This document shows, one piece after another, positions 48,379 through 61,827 of a stretch of 64,000 bases of DNA (positions are counted from its first letter, which is position 1; each line of letters starts with the position of its first letter). The notes beneath the pieces were generated by a model. That model saw nothing but the letters and a program-made list of their open reading frames with translations, searched no databases and was not told the origin of the DNA. Location: positions 1-64,000 of the forward strand of contig NZ_JACEIC010000002.1 in the NCBI RefSeq assembly GCF_013778305.1, in the 5' to 3' direction. This DNA comes from Nocardioides agri. GTDB lineage: Bacteria; Actinomycetota; Actinomycetes; Propionibacteriales; Nocardioidaceae. The position numbers and the translations under genes are program-made.

Positions 48379-51093
48379 CTACCGGCGCTTCGGCTTCACC
48401 TTCCCGGTCGCTTTCGAGGTCGCTGCCGCGCTCGCGTAGCCCGCCTTCGTCCCGGTGACCCGCACGGCGATGCGCTTGCCCTGGTCGGCGCGCACCAGCT
48501 GGTAGGCCGCCCCGGTCGCCTTGCCGATCGTCCTCCCGTTGCGTAGCCACTGGTAGGTGAACCTCACTCCGGTCGGCTGCCAGGTGCCGGGCCTGGCGGC
48601 GAGCTTCCTGCCGACCCGGGCCGTCCCGACCACGCGGGGCGTCCCGGGCTGGAGGGTGACCGTCGTCGGCGCCGGAGCGGGCACAGCCGGAGCGGGCACA
48701 GTCGAAGGGGGCAGAGCCGGAGGAGGAGCCGGGTCCGGTGCGGGCGCCGGGGTCGGCGTCGGGGTCGGCGTCGGGGTCGGCGTCGGGGTCGGCGGAGGCG
48801 TCGAGGACGCCGGGTCGCAGGTGTAGACCCGGATGTCGTCGAGGGCGACGCCCAGCAAGGCCACCTCGTTGTCGGTGGCCGTGGTGAACTGGACCGCGAT
48901 GGTGTGTCCGGCCAGCGACGAGAGGTCCAGCCGACTTGCGACGTAGCCGCGGCTGTCGCCGCCGAACCCCAGGCGGCCGGCCGCTGGGTTCTCCGAGCCG
49001 GTGTAGATCCGGTCGCCCGGCCCGTTGACCCAGGGCAGCCCCGACGCATCGACCGCCGGGGCGACGTCGCCGAGGTCGTCGACCTCCACGGTCAGGGCGT
49101 CGAAGTAGTCGTCCAGGAAGTAGTCGAGCACCTGCCAGCGATGGAAGATCAGGTACGACGGCTGTCCCGGCGGGAGCGCGACTCCCGGGTTCATGACGAG
49201 CGGGCTCAACCCCGCTGTGGAGGGCTCCTGGGAGATCCACGACGAGTCGCCCGAGTGCGCCAGGCCGGGGCCGCGTGCCCAGGTCGTCCCGGCGGTGAAC
49301 GTCGACGTCGGTGACCCGCTCTCGCTGTCGAACAGCAGGCGAGGCACTCCACTCGGACAGGTGGCCGCAGCGTCCACGCGCTGCGGCACGCCGAACGGGA
49401 CCGAGCGGAGCGCCGTCGCCAGCGTCGCCTGGTGCACCGCGGTGCAGTCCGCGGCGGTGAACGACGATCCGACCGTGCCCAGCAACGCCTGGCAGCTCTG
49501 CTCGAGGACGGCCGCGAGATCCGCCCAACCCGCGCCCGAGGTGAGCGACTGATCGACCAGGACCCACAGCTTCGCCGACTTGGTGAGGCCGGGGTCGCCG
49601 GAGTCGATCCCGGAGATCGTCTGGCCGTTGAACGAGCCGCCCTGGGAGATGAGGTAGAAGGTCTTGTTGCCGACGCCGGAGTTGGTGTGCACGCCGTCGT
49701 GGTCCGGATAGGTCGTCGAGGTGCTCACGGTGGCGGTCTCGAGGAGGTAGAGCGGGCTCGACGTCCGGTCGGGCTGACCGAACGCCGGCGGGCTCGCGAG
49801 GTCGCGGATCGCGCCCCCGGGCAGGTCCTCGCCGGCCGACCAGCTCGTCGGACTGTCCCCGGCGTCGACGTGCCGGTGGTCGACGATCTCACCCATGATG
49901 TCGGAGACGGACTCGTTGATGGCCCCGGACTGACCCCAGTAGAAGAGGTTCGACGTCCGTTCGGTGACGCCGTGGGTCATCTCGTGGCCGACGACGTCGT
50001 CGGCGGCCGCATACCCGGCGCCGTAGTACATCTGTGAGCCGTTCCAGAACGCGTTCTCGTAGCCCGGGCACGTCGGCGGGAGGGGGGCGCTCGTGGGGCA
50101 GAAGTTCACGGTCTGCGCCAGCGCCTTGGCGCCGCCGGTCACGGTCCGACCGATGAGCGCGGTCAGGTCCACCCCGACCGCCTGGTAGAGGTCCGAGACC
50201 GCCTCTGCCTGCGAGTAGGCGCCGTCGACCTCGGCGTTGCCGGTGTCGGGCTGACCCTCGCTGCGTGCGTAGGTGGGGCCGGCGCACGCCGGCCGGGCCG
50301 CGTTCTGGTCGCGCGGCGTGTTGTTGTCGTCGCAGACGACGCGGCGGATGCCCGCTATGTCGGAGACGTTCAGCAGGACGCCGCCGCTGCGATCGTCGAC
50401 CAGGATCATCCGGCGCTCGTCGACGCCGCGGGTGACCTCGAACCGCCAGGCCGTGCGTGCCGGAGCGACCGCGCTGCCGCCGATGAGGCCGGCGTCCACC
50501 AGCCAGCGCCCGCGCGGGGTGACCGAGACGCCGGGCCCGCTGCCCTCGATCTTGACGAACGCCGTCCGCGCCTCGACGGCCGCGTCGTCCTGGGTCACCG
50601 TCGGATCGCCGACGATGGTCTCGTCAGAGGTGTCGGCGAGGATCGAGGAGAGCTCCCCGTCGTCGCGGAGGCTGATGACGACCTGGCCGCCCAGCACGCG
50701 CACGCCGTCGACCGTCTGCTGATAGCGCACGACGTCCCCGCTGGGGGTGGCCTGGACGGAGGTGCGGGTCACCGCCGTCCCGCGCTGCTCGGTGCCGACG
50801 GCCGCGCCGTACCTCTCGATGGCGGCGTCGGCGGCCGCCGCCGGTGTCATCGACGCCCGGACGCCCGGGTTGTCGACCTCGGCGCGGGCCGGGACGCCCA
50901 CGAAGTCGAGCGAACCGGGCTCGTCGCCGACGACCGTCAACGGCCGGTCGGCGTCCCGGTCGAGCCGCGCGAGCGCCTGGTCGGCCGGGTCGGGGTCCGG
51001 GGCGCCGGAGGCCGGACCGAGGGCGAGCAGCGCGCCCGCCGTCAGGGCGAGGGTCAGCGCGAGGGAACCGGCTCGTCGGGCGCGTGCAGGCAT
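48379..51093 (-). CDS. Secreted thermolysin-like (M4) metalloprotease with C-terminal modules
   Basis: 904-residue exported zinc endopeptidase. Signal peptide about 1-31; FTP/PepSY propeptide to about 245; catalytic M4 domain about 270-570 with zinc motif HEMTH (370-374), the third ligand and helix in INESVSD (Glu394), and the transition-state histidine in DGVHTNSGVGNK (His469). Then a beta-sandwich module (about 590-765), a Pro-Thr linker coded by a 12-bp DNA repeat at about 48750-48793, and a C-terminal Ig-like surface domain (GTWQPTGVRFTYQWLRNG) with basic end. It separates metK from priA, often neighbours in relatives; probably an insertion with its own promoter. Confidence 0.93.
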   Translation of the reverse strand: MPARARRAGSLALTLALTAGALLALGPASGAPDPDPADQALARLDRDADRPLTVVGDEPGSLDFVGVPARAEVDNPGVRASMTPAAAADAAIERYGAAVGTEQRGTAVTRTSVQATPSGDVVRYQQTVDGVRVLGGQVVISLRDDGELSSILADTSDETIVGDPTVTQDDAAVEARTAFVKIEGSGPGVSVTPRGRWLVDAGLIGGSAVAPARTAWRFEVTRGVDERRMILVDDRSGGVLLNVSDIAGIRRVVCDDNNTPRDQNAARPACAGPTYARSEGQPDTGNAEVDGAYSQAEAVSDLYQAVGVDLTALIGRTVTGGAKALAQTVNFCPTSAPLPPTCPGYENAFWNGSQMYYGAGYAAADDVVGHEMTHGVTERTSNLFYWGQSGAINESVSDIMGEIVDHRHVDAGDSPTSWSAGEDLPGGAIRDLASPPAFGQPDRTSSPLYLLETATVSTSTTYPDHDGVHTNSGVGNKTFYLISQGGSFNGQTISGIDSGDPGLTKSAKLWVLVDQSLTSGAGWADLAAVLEQSCQALLGTVGSSFTAADCTAVHQATLATALRSVPFGVPQRVDAAATCPSGVPRLLFDSESGSPTSTFTAGTTWARGPGLAHSGDSSWISQEPSTAGLSPLVMNPGVALPPGQPSYLIFHRWQVLDYFLDDYFDALTVEVDDLGDVAPAVDASGLPWVNGPGDRIYTGSENPAAGRLGFGGDSRGYVASRLDLSSLAGHTIAVQFTTATDNEVALLGVALDDIRVYTCDPASSTPPPTPTPTPTPTPTPTPAPAPDPAPPPALPPSTVPAPAVPAPAPTTVTLQPGTPRVVGTARVGRKLAARPGTWQPTGVRFTYQWLRNGRTIGKATGAAYQLVRADQGKRIAVRVTGTKAGYASAAATSKATGKVKPKRR

Positions 51094-51123
51094 CGGGTCT
51101 CCGAGATGAGCGTTGCTGGGCGC

Positions 51124-51147
51124 GTTGACACGCTCAACACCACCGTA
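51124..51147 (-). promoter_or_regulatory. Putative promoter/operator of the M4 protease gene
   Basis: TACGGT (minus, 51147-51142) followed at the expected transcription start by the palindrome GTTGA-N5-TCAAC (51138-51124). An operator placed on the start site would fit a repressed secreted protease; function inferred. Confidence 0.35.
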
Positions 51148-51160
51148 GGCCCGAATGGGC

Positions 51161-51194
51161 CAGGCGCCATGCCCCGATCAGGGCATGGCGCCTG
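51161..51194 (-). terminator. Terminator hairpin downstream of metK
   Basis: Minus strand: CAGGCGCCATGCCC and GGGCATGGCGCCTG pair perfectly around a short loop, about 30 bases after the metK stop at 51226. No U-tract, as usual for high-GC hairpin terminators. It isolates metK from the protease gene. Confidence 0.75.
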
Positions 51195-51225
51195 TGCAGG
51201 TGCGCTCAGTCGGGCGGCCCGACGA

Positions 51226-52416
51226 TCAGATGCCGACGGCCCGCTTCAGCGCCTCAGCGCGGTCGGTCTTCTCCCAGGAGAACTCGGGGAGCTCGCGACC
51301 GAAGTGGCCGTAGGCGGCGGTCTTCGCGTAGATCGGGCGCAGCAGGTCGAGGTCGCGGATGATCGCGGCCGGGCGCAGGTCGAAGACCTCGAGCACGGCG
51401 GCCTGGATCTTCTCGTCGTCCACGGTGCCGGTGCCGAAGGTCTCGACGAAGACGCCGACCGGCTGGGCCTTGCCGATCGCGTAGGCGACCTGGACCTCGC
51501 AGCGCTTGGCGAGGCCGGCGGCGACGACGTTCTTGGCCACCCAGCGCATCGCGTACGCCGCGGAGCGGTCGACCTTCGACGGGTCCTTGCCCGAGAAGGC
51601 GCCACCGCCGTGGCGGGCCATGCCGCCGTAGGTGTCGACGATGATCTTGCGGCCGGTGAGACCGGCGTCGCCCATCGGACCGCCGACCACGAAGCGGCCG
51701 GTCGGGTTCACGAGCAGGCGGTAGCCCTCCGACGGCAGGTCGAAGGTCGCGAGCACGGGGTCGATGACGTGCTTCTTGACGTCGGCCTCGAGGGTGTCGA
51801 GCTGGGTGTCCTCGTCGTGCTGCGAGGAGAGCACCACGGTGTCGACGCGGAGCGGGCGGTTGTCCTCGTCGTACTCGATCGTGACCTGGGTCTTGCCGTC
51901 GGGGCGCAGGTAGGGCAGCGTCCCGTCCTTGCGCACGGCGGTGAGCCGCTCCGCGAGGCGCTGGGCCATCACGATCGGCAGCGGCATGAGGACGTCGGTG
52001 TCGTCGCAGGCGTAGCCGAACATCAGGCCCTGGTCGCCCGCGCCCTGCTTGTCCATCGCGTCGGAGGAGCCGGTGCGGCTCTCGTGGCCGGTGTCGACGC
52101 CCTGCGCGATGTCGCCGGACTGGCCGCCGATCGCGACCATGACGCCGCACGACGCGCCGTCGAAGCCCTTGTCGGAGGAGTCGTAGCCGATGTCGAGGAT
52201 CTTGGCGCGGACCTTGGCCTTGATGTCGACGTAGCCGGTGGTGGTCACCTCACCCGCGACCACGACCAGGCCGGTCGTCAGCAGCGTCTCGACGGCCACA
52301 CGGCTGTGAGGGTCCTGCTCGAGCATCGCGTCGAGGACCGAGTCGCTGATCTGGTCGGCGATCTTGTCCGGGTGGCCCTCGGTCACCGACTCCGACGTGA
52401 AGAGACGTCCGGTCAC
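51226..52416 (-). CDS. metK: S-adenosylmethionine synthetase
   Basis: Makes SAM from methionine and ATP. 396 residues with [19 protein letters not shown] near the N-terminus, the ATP loop [12 protein letters not shown] and the [19 protein letters not shown] signature. GTG start at 52416 with AAGGAG five bases upstream. A TAGGGT -10-like hexamer (52454-52449) and a GGGTGT/ACACCC hairpin lie in the 68-base gap after coaBC. SAM is used by RsmB and the SpoU methylase in this window. Confidence 0.97.
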   Translation of the reverse strand: MTGRLFTSESVTEGHPDKIADQISDSVLDAMLEQDPHSRVAVETLLTTGLVVVAGEVTTTGYVDIKAKVRAKILDIGYDSSDKGFDGASCGVMVAIGGQSGDIAQGVDTGHESRTGSSDAMDKQGAGDQGLMFGYACDDTDVLMPLPIVMAQRLAERLTAVRKDGTLPYLRPDGKTQVTIEYDEDNRPLRVDTVVLSSQHDEDTQLDTLEADVKKHVIDPVLATFDLPSEGYRLLVNPTGRFVVGGPMGDAGLTGRKIIVDTYGGMARHGGGAFSGKDPSKVDRSAAYAMRWVAKNVVAAGLAKRCEVQVAYAIGKAQPVGVFVETFGTGTVDDEKIQAAVLEVFDLRPAAIIRDLDLLRPIYAKTAAYGHFGRELPEFSWEKTDRAEALKRAVGI

Positions 52417-52484
52417 TGCAACTCCTTATGCGTACGGGTGTTGCGCACACCCTAACTGGCGTCCCGATGGGTGGGACGCGGGTC

Positions 52485-53741
52485 TCAGGTGTCGCGCCCC
52501 AGCCGGGCGGCGACCTGGTCCCAGATGACGTGCGCGAGCACGGTCTTGGACCCTCGCGGGACGGGGACGGCGGCGCCGTCGGCGGCCAGGATGACCGCCT
52601 CGTTGTCGGGGCTGCCGAAGACCGCCCCGCCCGACACGTCGTTGACGACCAGCAGGTCGCAGCCCTTGCGGGCGAGCTTCTCGCGGGCCAGCTCCTCGAC
52701 CGAACCGCTCGCGTCGCCGGTCTCGGCGGCGAACCCGACGACCACCTGTCCGGGGTGGACCCGGTCGGCGCTCAGCTCGCGGAGGATGTCGGGGTTCTGC
52801 GTCAGCTCGATCGCGGGAGCCGAGCCGTCGGCGGCCTTCTTGATCTTGGCCTCGCTGGTCGTGACCGGGCGGAAGTCGGCGGGCGCGGCCGCCATCACCA
52901 CGGCGTCGGCCGCCGCGGCCGCGGCGAGCACCTCCTGCCGCAGCTCGGCGGTCGTCTCGACCCGCACCACCTTCACGCCGGCAGGGTCGGCCAGCGCGAC
53001 GTTGGCGGCGACCAGCGTGACCTCCGCGCCCCGGGCGGCGGCCGCGCGGGCGAGGGCGTAGCCCTGGAGCCCGGACGAGCGGTTGCCGAGGAAGCGGACC
53101 GGGTCGAGGTACTCGCGCGTGCCCCCGGCGGAGACCACGACGTGCCGTCCGGCCAGGTCCGGTGAGGTGGTGCCGCGGGCCAGGACCTCGCGGCAGGTCT
53201 CGAAGATCTCGTCGGGCTCGGGCAGCCGGCCCTTGCCGGTGTCCTTGCCGGTGAGGCGGCCCTCGGCGGGCTCGATGACGAGCACGCCCCGCTCCCGCAG
53301 GGTGGCGACGTTGGCCCGGGTCGCCGGGTGCTCCCACATCTCGGTGTGCATCGCCGGGGCGAAGACGACCGGGCAGCGGGCGGTCAGCAGGGTGTTGGTC
53401 AGCAGGTCGTCGGCCAGCCCGTGGGTGGCCTTCGCCATCAGGTCGGCGGTCGCGGGAGCCACGACGACCAGGTCGGCCGCCTGCCCGATCCGCACGTGCG
53501 GGACCTCGTGGACGCCCGACCACACGTCGGTGGCGACCGGCTTGCCCGAGAGCGCCGCCCACGTGGGCGCGCCGACGAACTCGAGCGCGGACGCGGTCGG
53601 CACGACGGTCACGTCGTGCCCGGACTCGGTGAACCGGCGGAGCAGCTCGCAGGCCTTGTAGGCCGCGATGCCGCCGGACACCCCGAGAACGACACGAGGC
53701 CGCCCCCCTGGGGAGACGGCCGTGTCGTGGGTCTCGGTCAT
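52485..53741 (-). CDS. coaBC: Bifunctional phosphopantothenoylcysteine decarboxylase/synthetase
   Basis: Two steps of coenzyme A synthesis, 418 residues from ATG 53741. CoaC flavoprotein half (about 15-190): GVSGGIAAYKACELLRR, and the substrate clamp PAMHTEMWEHPAT, where actinobacteria have His for the Asn of E. coli. CoaB half (about 200-415): VSAGGTREYLDPVRFLGNRSSG, AAPADFRP, KIKK and GFAAETGD, the CTP/cysteine ligase motifs. Follows rpoZ by 13 bases. Confidence 0.96.
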   Translation of the reverse strand: MTETHDTAVSPGGRPRVVLGVSGGIAAYKACELLRRFTESGHDVTVVPTASALEFVGAPTWAALSGKPVATDVWSGVHEVPHVRIGQAADLVVVAPATADLMAKATHGLADDLLTNTLLTARCPVVFAPAMHTEMWEHPATRANVATLRERGVLVIEPAEGRLTGKDTGKGRLPEPDEIFETCREVLARGTTSPDLAGRHVVVSAGGTREYLDPVRFLGNRSSGLQGYALARAAAARGAEVTLVAANVALADPAGVKVVRVETTAELRQEVLAAAAAADAVVMAAAPADFRPVTTSEAKIKKAADGSAPAIELTQNPDILRELSADRVHPGQVVVGFAAETGDASGSVEELAREKLARKGCDLLVVNDVSGGAVFGSPDNEAVILAADGAAVPVPRGSKTVLAHVIWDQVAARLGRDT

Positions 53742-53754
53742 GGGACCCGTCGGG

Positions 53755-54084
53755 TCACTCGCCGGCGAAGCCCGCGTCCGCGGCGGCAGCCTGCGCGGCG
53801 GCCTCCTCGGCGGCGAGCTCGGCCGGGTCGATGTCCTCGCAGACGAGCAGGTCGTCGTTGATCTCGCGCAGGGCGATCGAGAGCGGCTTCTCCTGGACGT
53901 GGGTGTCCACGAGAGGGCCGACGTACTCGAGCAGGCCCTCACCGAGCTGCGAGTAGTACGCGTTGATCTGGCGGGCACGCTTGGCGCTGAACAGGACCAG
54001 CTTGTACTTGCTGTCGGTCTTCGACAGCAGGTCGTCGATCGAGGGGTTGGTCACGCCCTCGGCGGCGATGGTGGGAGACGGCAC
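53755..54084 (-). CDS. rpoZ: RNA polymerase omega subunit
   Basis: 109 residues. The core omega fold is recognisable in [32 protein letters not shown] and the acidic C-terminal third ([12 protein letters not shown]). Assists assembly of beta-prime. GTG start. Located gmk-rpoZ-coaBC as in most bacteria. Confidence 0.95.
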   Translation of the reverse strand: MPSPTIAAEGVTNPSIDDLLSKTDSKYKLVLFSAKRARQINAYYSQLGEGLLEYVGPLVDTHVQEKPLSIALREINDDLLVCEDIDPAELAAEEAAAQAAAADAGFAGE

Positions 54085-54093
54085 GCTGAAGCC

Positions 54094-54690
54094 TCACAGA
54101 TCTGTTGGGGATTGCAGCATCAAGGCTACCAAGTCCTCCGCAGCAGCGTGAACTTCGTGGTTGACGATGCTCACGTCGAACTCCGCCTCGGCGGCCAGTT
54201 CCTCCCGCGCGGTCTCGAGCCGGCGCTCGCGCTCCTCCTCGGTCTCGGTGCCGCGGCCGACCAGCCGGCGGACCAGCTCGTCCCACGAGGGCGGCTTGAG
54301 GAAGACGAAGAGGGCGTCGGGCATCGACTCGCGGACCTGCCGGGCGCCCTGGAGATCGATCTCCAGCATCGCCGGGCGACCCTCGTCGAGGACGGCCTCG
54401 ACCGGCGCCCGCGGAGTGCCGTAGCGGGCGGACTTGTGCACGACCGCCCACTCGAGCAGGTCGTCGCGCTCGACCATCGCGTCGAACTCGTCGTCGTCGA
54501 CGAACCAGTAGTGGACGCCGTGCTGCTCCCCCGGGCGCGGTGCCCGCGTGGTCGCGGACACCGAGATCCAGACCTCCGGGTGGTGGCGGCGTACGTCGGC
54601 GGCGACCGTGCCCTTCCCGACCGCGGTGGGTCCGGCGAGCACGACCAGCCGCGACCGCCCCGGGGCCGGTCGCCGGGCAGCGTCAGTCAC
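54094..54690 (-). CDS. gmk: Guanylate kinase
   Basis: GMP to GDP, 198 residues. P-loop GPTAVGKGT near 20-28, GMP-binding [21 protein letters not shown] and LLEWAVVH, and [10 protein letters not shown] as the Walker-B region. GTG start overlaps the last eight bases of mihF. Confidence 0.97.
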   Translation of the reverse strand: MTDAARRPAPGRSRLVVLAGPTAVGKGTVAADVRRHHPEVWISVSATTRAPRPGEQHGVHYWFVDDDEFDAMVERDDLLEWAVVHKSARYGTPRAPVEAVLDEGRPAMLEIDLQGARQVRESMPDALFVFLKPPSWDELVRRLVGRGTETEEERERRLETAREELAAEAEFDVSIVNHEVHAAAEDLVALMLQSPTDL

Positions 54691-55003
54691 GCCCGGCGAA
54701 CTCCTTCTCGAGGGCCGCGACCTGCTTGGAGCCCAGGCCGCGGACCCGGCGGCTCTCGGCGATGCCGAGGCGCTCCATCAGCTGGCGGGCGCGCACCTTG
54801 CCCAGGCCGGGCATCGACTGGAGGAGGTCGATCACCTTCATCTTGCCGATGACCTCGTTGCGCTGGCCCTCCTCGATCACGTCGGCGATCGACGCGCCGG
54901 AGTTCTTGAGCCGGTTCTTGACCTCTGCCCGCTCCCGACGGGAGGCGGCGGCCTTCTCGAGGGCCGCCTGGCGCTGTTCGGGGGTGAGCGGGGGCAAAGC
55001 CAC
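54683..55003 (-). CDS. mihF: Actinobacterial integration host factor (mIHF)
   Basis: Nucleoid-associated, DNA-bending protein specific to actinobacteria; 106 residues from GTG 55003 preceded by [37 protein letters not shown] is the family start. The helix-two-turn-helix DNA grip is [29 protein letters not shown]. Upstream extension of the frame has no SD or homology. Marker gene for the phylum. Confidence 0.96.
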   Translation of the reverse strand: MALPPLTPEQRQAALEKAAASRRERAEVKNRLKNSGASIADVIEEGQRNEVIGKMKVIDLLQSMPGLGKVRARQLMERLGIAESRRVRGLGSKQVAALEKEFAGRD

Positions 55004-55061
55004 GTGGGGGTCCTTCTGCTGATGTCTCCGGGCTACGAGTCGCCCGGCCGGGTGAGAAGTC

Positions 55062-55067
55062 AATCTA
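55062..55067 (-). promoter_or_regulatory. -10-like TAGATT upstream of mihF
   Basis: Minus-strand TAGATT, about 58 bases before the GTG start; no good -35 seen. Suggests that mihF-gmk-rpoZ-coaBC has its own promoter behind the pyr genes. Confidence 0.35.
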
Positions 55068-55124
55068 GTCACAGCCGCGCCCAAGTCGCCACCGGGCCTC
55101 GGGCCGGTCCAGCCGTCGCGACCG

Positions 55125-55556
55125 CTACAGGGTGAGCGGGGTGTGACAGACGTCGCGGACCTGCTGGTCGACCGCGCGGAGCGCCTCGACGACCTCAGGG
55201 GAGGCGAGCCGGGTGGAGGCCGTCGCGATGGCCTCGCGCTGCTCCTGGGTGACGCCCTCCGGCGGGTGGTCCGGGTCGTAGGTCTCGGGGTCGGCGCCCG
55301 CGTCGCGGATCGCGTCGCCGAGGCCGTCGACGGCCCCGACGAGCACCTGCCACTCGTCCGCGATGTCGTCCGGGGCGCTCTCGCGCAGGTCCTCGAAGAT
55401 CCCCTGCGCCTGGAGCAGGGCGTCGGGCCGGGTGCTGCTGATGATGTCGGTCAGCTCGGCCTGGTGGTCCTCGACCGCACCGCAGTAGTCGTCCTGGTCG
55501 GAGCCGCAGCCCACGACCAGCGGGACGGCCAGGGCGAGGGCGAGGAGCCGCCTCAC
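55125..55556 (-). CDS. Small lipoprotein of unknown function
   Basis: 143 residues: short basic start, hydrophobic LLALALAVPLVV and lipobox VVGC (Cys17), then a helical, acidic domain with two more cysteines (DDYCGAVED and VRDVCHTPL) at the two ends that could bridge. GTG start overlaps the pyrF stop. I do not recognise the family. It is inserted between pyrF and mihF. Confidence 0.75.
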   Translation of the reverse strand: MRRLLALALAVPLVVGCGSDQDDYCGAVEDHQAELTDIISSTRPDALLQAQGIFEDLRESAPDDIADEWQVLVGAVDGLGDAIRDAGADPETYDPDHPPEGVTQEQREAIATASTRLASPEVVEALRAVDQQVRDVCHTPLTL

Positions 55557-56365
55557 GATCGCAGCTCGTCGTTGGTACGGCGTACGAAGTCACGCATCGC
55601 CGCGGGATCGGGGCCGAGCCGCAGCACCTCGCGCGAGGAGCTGGCCAGCACGGCGGGGTTGGTGCCGAAGATCCGGCGCAGGTCGGCGACCGTGCCGCCC
55701 TGGGCTCCGAAGCCGGGCGCCAGGACCGGCCCGTTGAACGCCAGGTCCTCGGTCGTCGCACCGATGGTGGCACCGACGACGGCCCCGAAGGAGCCGAGCG
55801 GCTCGGCGTCGGCGTTGAGGTGGCGCAGGTGGTCGAGCATCCGGCCCGCCACGGTGCCGCCGTCCTCGACCCGGGCGTGCTGCACCTCCGGGCCCTCCTT
55901 GTTGGAGGTGAGCGCGAGCACGAAGACACCCGCGTCGTGGCGCCGCGCGGTGTCGACGATCGGGTCGAGCGACCCGAACCCGAGGAACGGGCTGACCGTG
56001 ATCGCGTCGGACGCCAGCGGGGAGGCCGGGTCGAGGTAGGCGTCGGCGTAGGCCTGGCTCGTGGAGCCGATGTCGCCGCGCTTCACGTCGAGCAGCACCA
56101 GGGCGCCGGCCGCGCGGGAGTCCGCGATCACCCGCTCCAGCACCGCGATGCCCCGACTGCCGAACCGCTCGTAGAACGCCGACTGCGGCTTGACGACCGA
56201 CACGTGCGGGGCGACCGCCTCGACGGTCGTCAGCGCGAAGCGCTCCAGGCCGGCGACGTCGTCCGCGAGGCCCCAGTCCTGGAGCAGCGCCGCGTGCGGG
56301 TCGATGCCGACGCAGAACGACCCGCGCTCGGCGATCGCGGCGTGGAGGCGGGCTCCGAAGGTCAT
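55553..56365 (-). CDS. pyrF: Orotidine 5'-phosphate decarboxylase, type 2
   Basis: Final UMP-forming step; 270 residues from ATG 56365. The type 2 (mycobacterial-like) subfamily is shown by CVGIDPHAALLQDWGL, KPQSAFYERFGSRG and the catalytic LLDVKRGDIGSTSQAYADAYL, with the Lys-Asp-x-x-Lys type charged network replaced as usual in this group. Follows pyrD by about 30 bases. Confidence 0.95.
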   Translation of the reverse strand: MTFGARLHAAIAERGSFCVGIDPHAALLQDWGLADDVAGLERFALTTVEAVAPHVSVVKPQSAFYERFGSRGIAVLERVIADSRAAGALVLLDVKRGDIGSTSQAYADAYLDPASPLASDAITVSPFLGFGSLDPIVDTARRHDAGVFVLALTSNKEGPEVQHARVEDGGTVAGRMLDHLRHLNADAEPLGSFGAVVGATIGATTEDLAFNGPVLAPGFGAQGGTVADLRRIFGTNPAVLASSSREVLRLGPDPAAMRDFVRRTNDELRS

Positions 56366-56396
56366 GCGGGTGCTCCTGTCCTGGCCCGGGCGGAGG

Positions 56397-57391
56397 TCAC
56401 GACGACACTCCCCGGACGATCCGTCGCGGCCACAGCGGGCCCTCGTAGATGAACGCGGTGTAGCCCTGGAGCAGGGTGGCGCCCGCGTCGAGCCGCGCCC
56501 GGGCGTCCTCGACGGTGGTGATGCCACCGACGCCGATGAGCGTCAGGTCGGGCCCGACCCGGCCTCGGAGCAGCCGCATGACCTCGAGCGAGCGGTCCGT
56601 CAGCGGACGTCCGGAGAGGCCGCCGGCGCCGATCTCCTCCACCTCGGCGGCGGGGCTCCGCAGGCCGGCGCGCGAGATCGTGGTGTTGGTGGCGATGATC
56701 CCGTCGAGCCCGGTCGCGAGCGCCAGGTCGGCGACGCCGAGCACGTCGTCGTCGGCGAGGTCGGGTGCGATCTTGACCAGCAGCGGCACGCCGTCCGCGA
56801 TCCTCTGCACGCTGGTGAGGATCGGCTCCAGCTTCTCGACCGCCTGCAGGTTGCGCAGGCCGGGCGTGTTCGGCGAGCTCACGTTGACCACCAGGTAGTC
56901 GGCGTACGGCGCGAGCAGCCGCGCGGACTTCTCGTAGTCGCGGACGGCCTCGTCCTCGGGGACGACCTTCGACTTCCCGATGTTGACGCCGAGCACCGGT
57001 CCGGGCCGGCGTCCCCGCGAGGCGAGCCGCGCGGCGACGACCTCGGCGCCGTCGTTGTTGAAGCCCATCCGGTTGACGACCGCGCGGTCGTCGGGCAGCC
57101 GGAAGAGGCGCGGCTGCGGGTTGCCGGGCTGCGCCTCGCCGGTCACCGTGCCGATCTCGACGTGCCCGAACCCGAGCGCGCCGAGGCCGTCGATGCCGAC
57201 CGCGTTCTTGTCGAACCCGGCGGCCAGGCCCAGCACGTTGGGGAAGGTCAGCCCGAGCGCCCGCACCGGCTCCCCCGGCGTACGCCGGAGCCCGGTGACC
57301 GGCCGCGCCGCCCGGATCGCCCGGAACGCCGCGTGGTGGGCCCGCTCGGGGTCGGTCCGGGTCAGGACCTTGTCGAAGAACGCGTGGTACA

Positions 57392-57392
<1 letters not shown>
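56397..57392 (-). CDS. pyrD: Dihydroorotate dehydrogenase, class 2 (quinone-linked)
   Basis: Membrane-associated flavoenzyme, 331 residues. The short N-terminal helix ([20 protein letters not shown]) is the quinone/membrane element of class 2. FMN barrel motifs: [51 protein letters not shown] (catalytic Ser) and [15 protein letters not shown] overlaps the carB stop. Confidence 0.96.
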
Positions 57393-60699
<3,307 letters not shown>

Positions 60700-60700
<1 letters not shown>

Positions 60701-61827
60701 CAGGCGGTTCCTTCCATGACGTCGATGAACCGGTCGAAGAGGTACGCCGCGTCGTGGGGGCCGGCGGCGGCCTCGGGGTGGTACTGGACGGAGAAGCCCT
60801 TCAGCCTTCCCGCGGCGTCGCGCAGCTCGAGGCCCTCGACGACGTCGTCGTTGAGGCACACGTGGCTGACGCTCGCCTCGCCGTACGGCGTGGTCGTGGT
60901 GGCGTCGAGCGGCGCGTCGACGGCGAACCCGTGGTTGTGGGCGGTGACCTCGACCTTGCCGGTCGTGCGGTCCATCACGGGCTGGTTGATGCCGCGGTGG
61001 CCGTACTTGAGCTTGTAGGTGCCGAACCCGAGCGCGCGTCCGAAGAGCTGGTTGCCGAAGCAGATGCCGAAGTAGGGCACTCCCTCGGCGAGCGCGCCCT
61101 GGAGCACCTCGACCTGGTGGGTGGTCGCGGCCGGGTCGCCCGGGCCGTTGGAGTAGAAGAGCCCGTCAGGTGCGACGGCCCGGACGTCCGCGAGCGTCGC
61201 CGTCGCCGGCAGCACGTGCACCTCGACGCCGCGCTCGGCCATCCGGTGCGGGGTCATCGTCTTGATGCCGAGGTCGAGCGCGGCGACGGTGAAGCGCTTC
61301 TCGCCGATCGCGGGGACGACGTAGGCCTCCCCCGTCGACACCTCCGAGGCGAGCTCGGCGCCGGCCATCTCGCCGGAGACCCGCACCCGCTCCAGGAGCG
61401 CCGCCGGGTCGGTCTCGGTCGTGGAGATGCCGACCCGCATCGCGCCGCGGTCGCGCAGGTGACGGGTGAGCGCGCGGGTGTCGATGCCGGAGATGCCGAC
61501 CACCCCCTGCTCGCGCAGCTCGTCGTCGAGTGAGCGCTGCGAGCGCCAGCTCGACGCCCGCCGGGCGGGGTCGCGCACGACGTACCCGGCCACCCAGATC
61601 CGCCGGCTCTCGGGGTCCTCGTCGTTGATGCCGGTGTTGCCGACGTGCGGCGCGGTCATCACGACGACCTGGCGGTGGTAGGACGGGTCGGTCAGCGTCT
61701 CCTGGTAGCCGGTCATGCCGGTGTTGAAGACCGCCTCGCCGAAGGTCTCCCCCTCGGCGCCGTAGGCCTCGCCGTGGAACGTGCGGCCGTCCTCGAGGAC
61801 GAGGATGGCCGGGCTCGCGGCGCTCAC
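60700..61827 (-). CDS. carA: Carbamoyl-phosphate synthase small chain (glutaminase)
   Basis: 375 residues. N-terminal CPSase small domain ([31 protein letters not shown]) and C-terminal class I glutamine amidotransferase with FSNGPGDP-like YSNGPGDP, nucleophile in GICFGNQ and the His-Glu pair in [13 protein letters not shown]. Supplies ammonia through the tunnel to CarB. Confidence 0.97.

Noticed and set aside
52417..52484. SAM riboswitch upstream of metK
   Set aside because: The 68-base gap contains two short hairpins and a ribosome site but none of the conserved SAM riboswitch cores, and is too short for the SAM-I/IV types.
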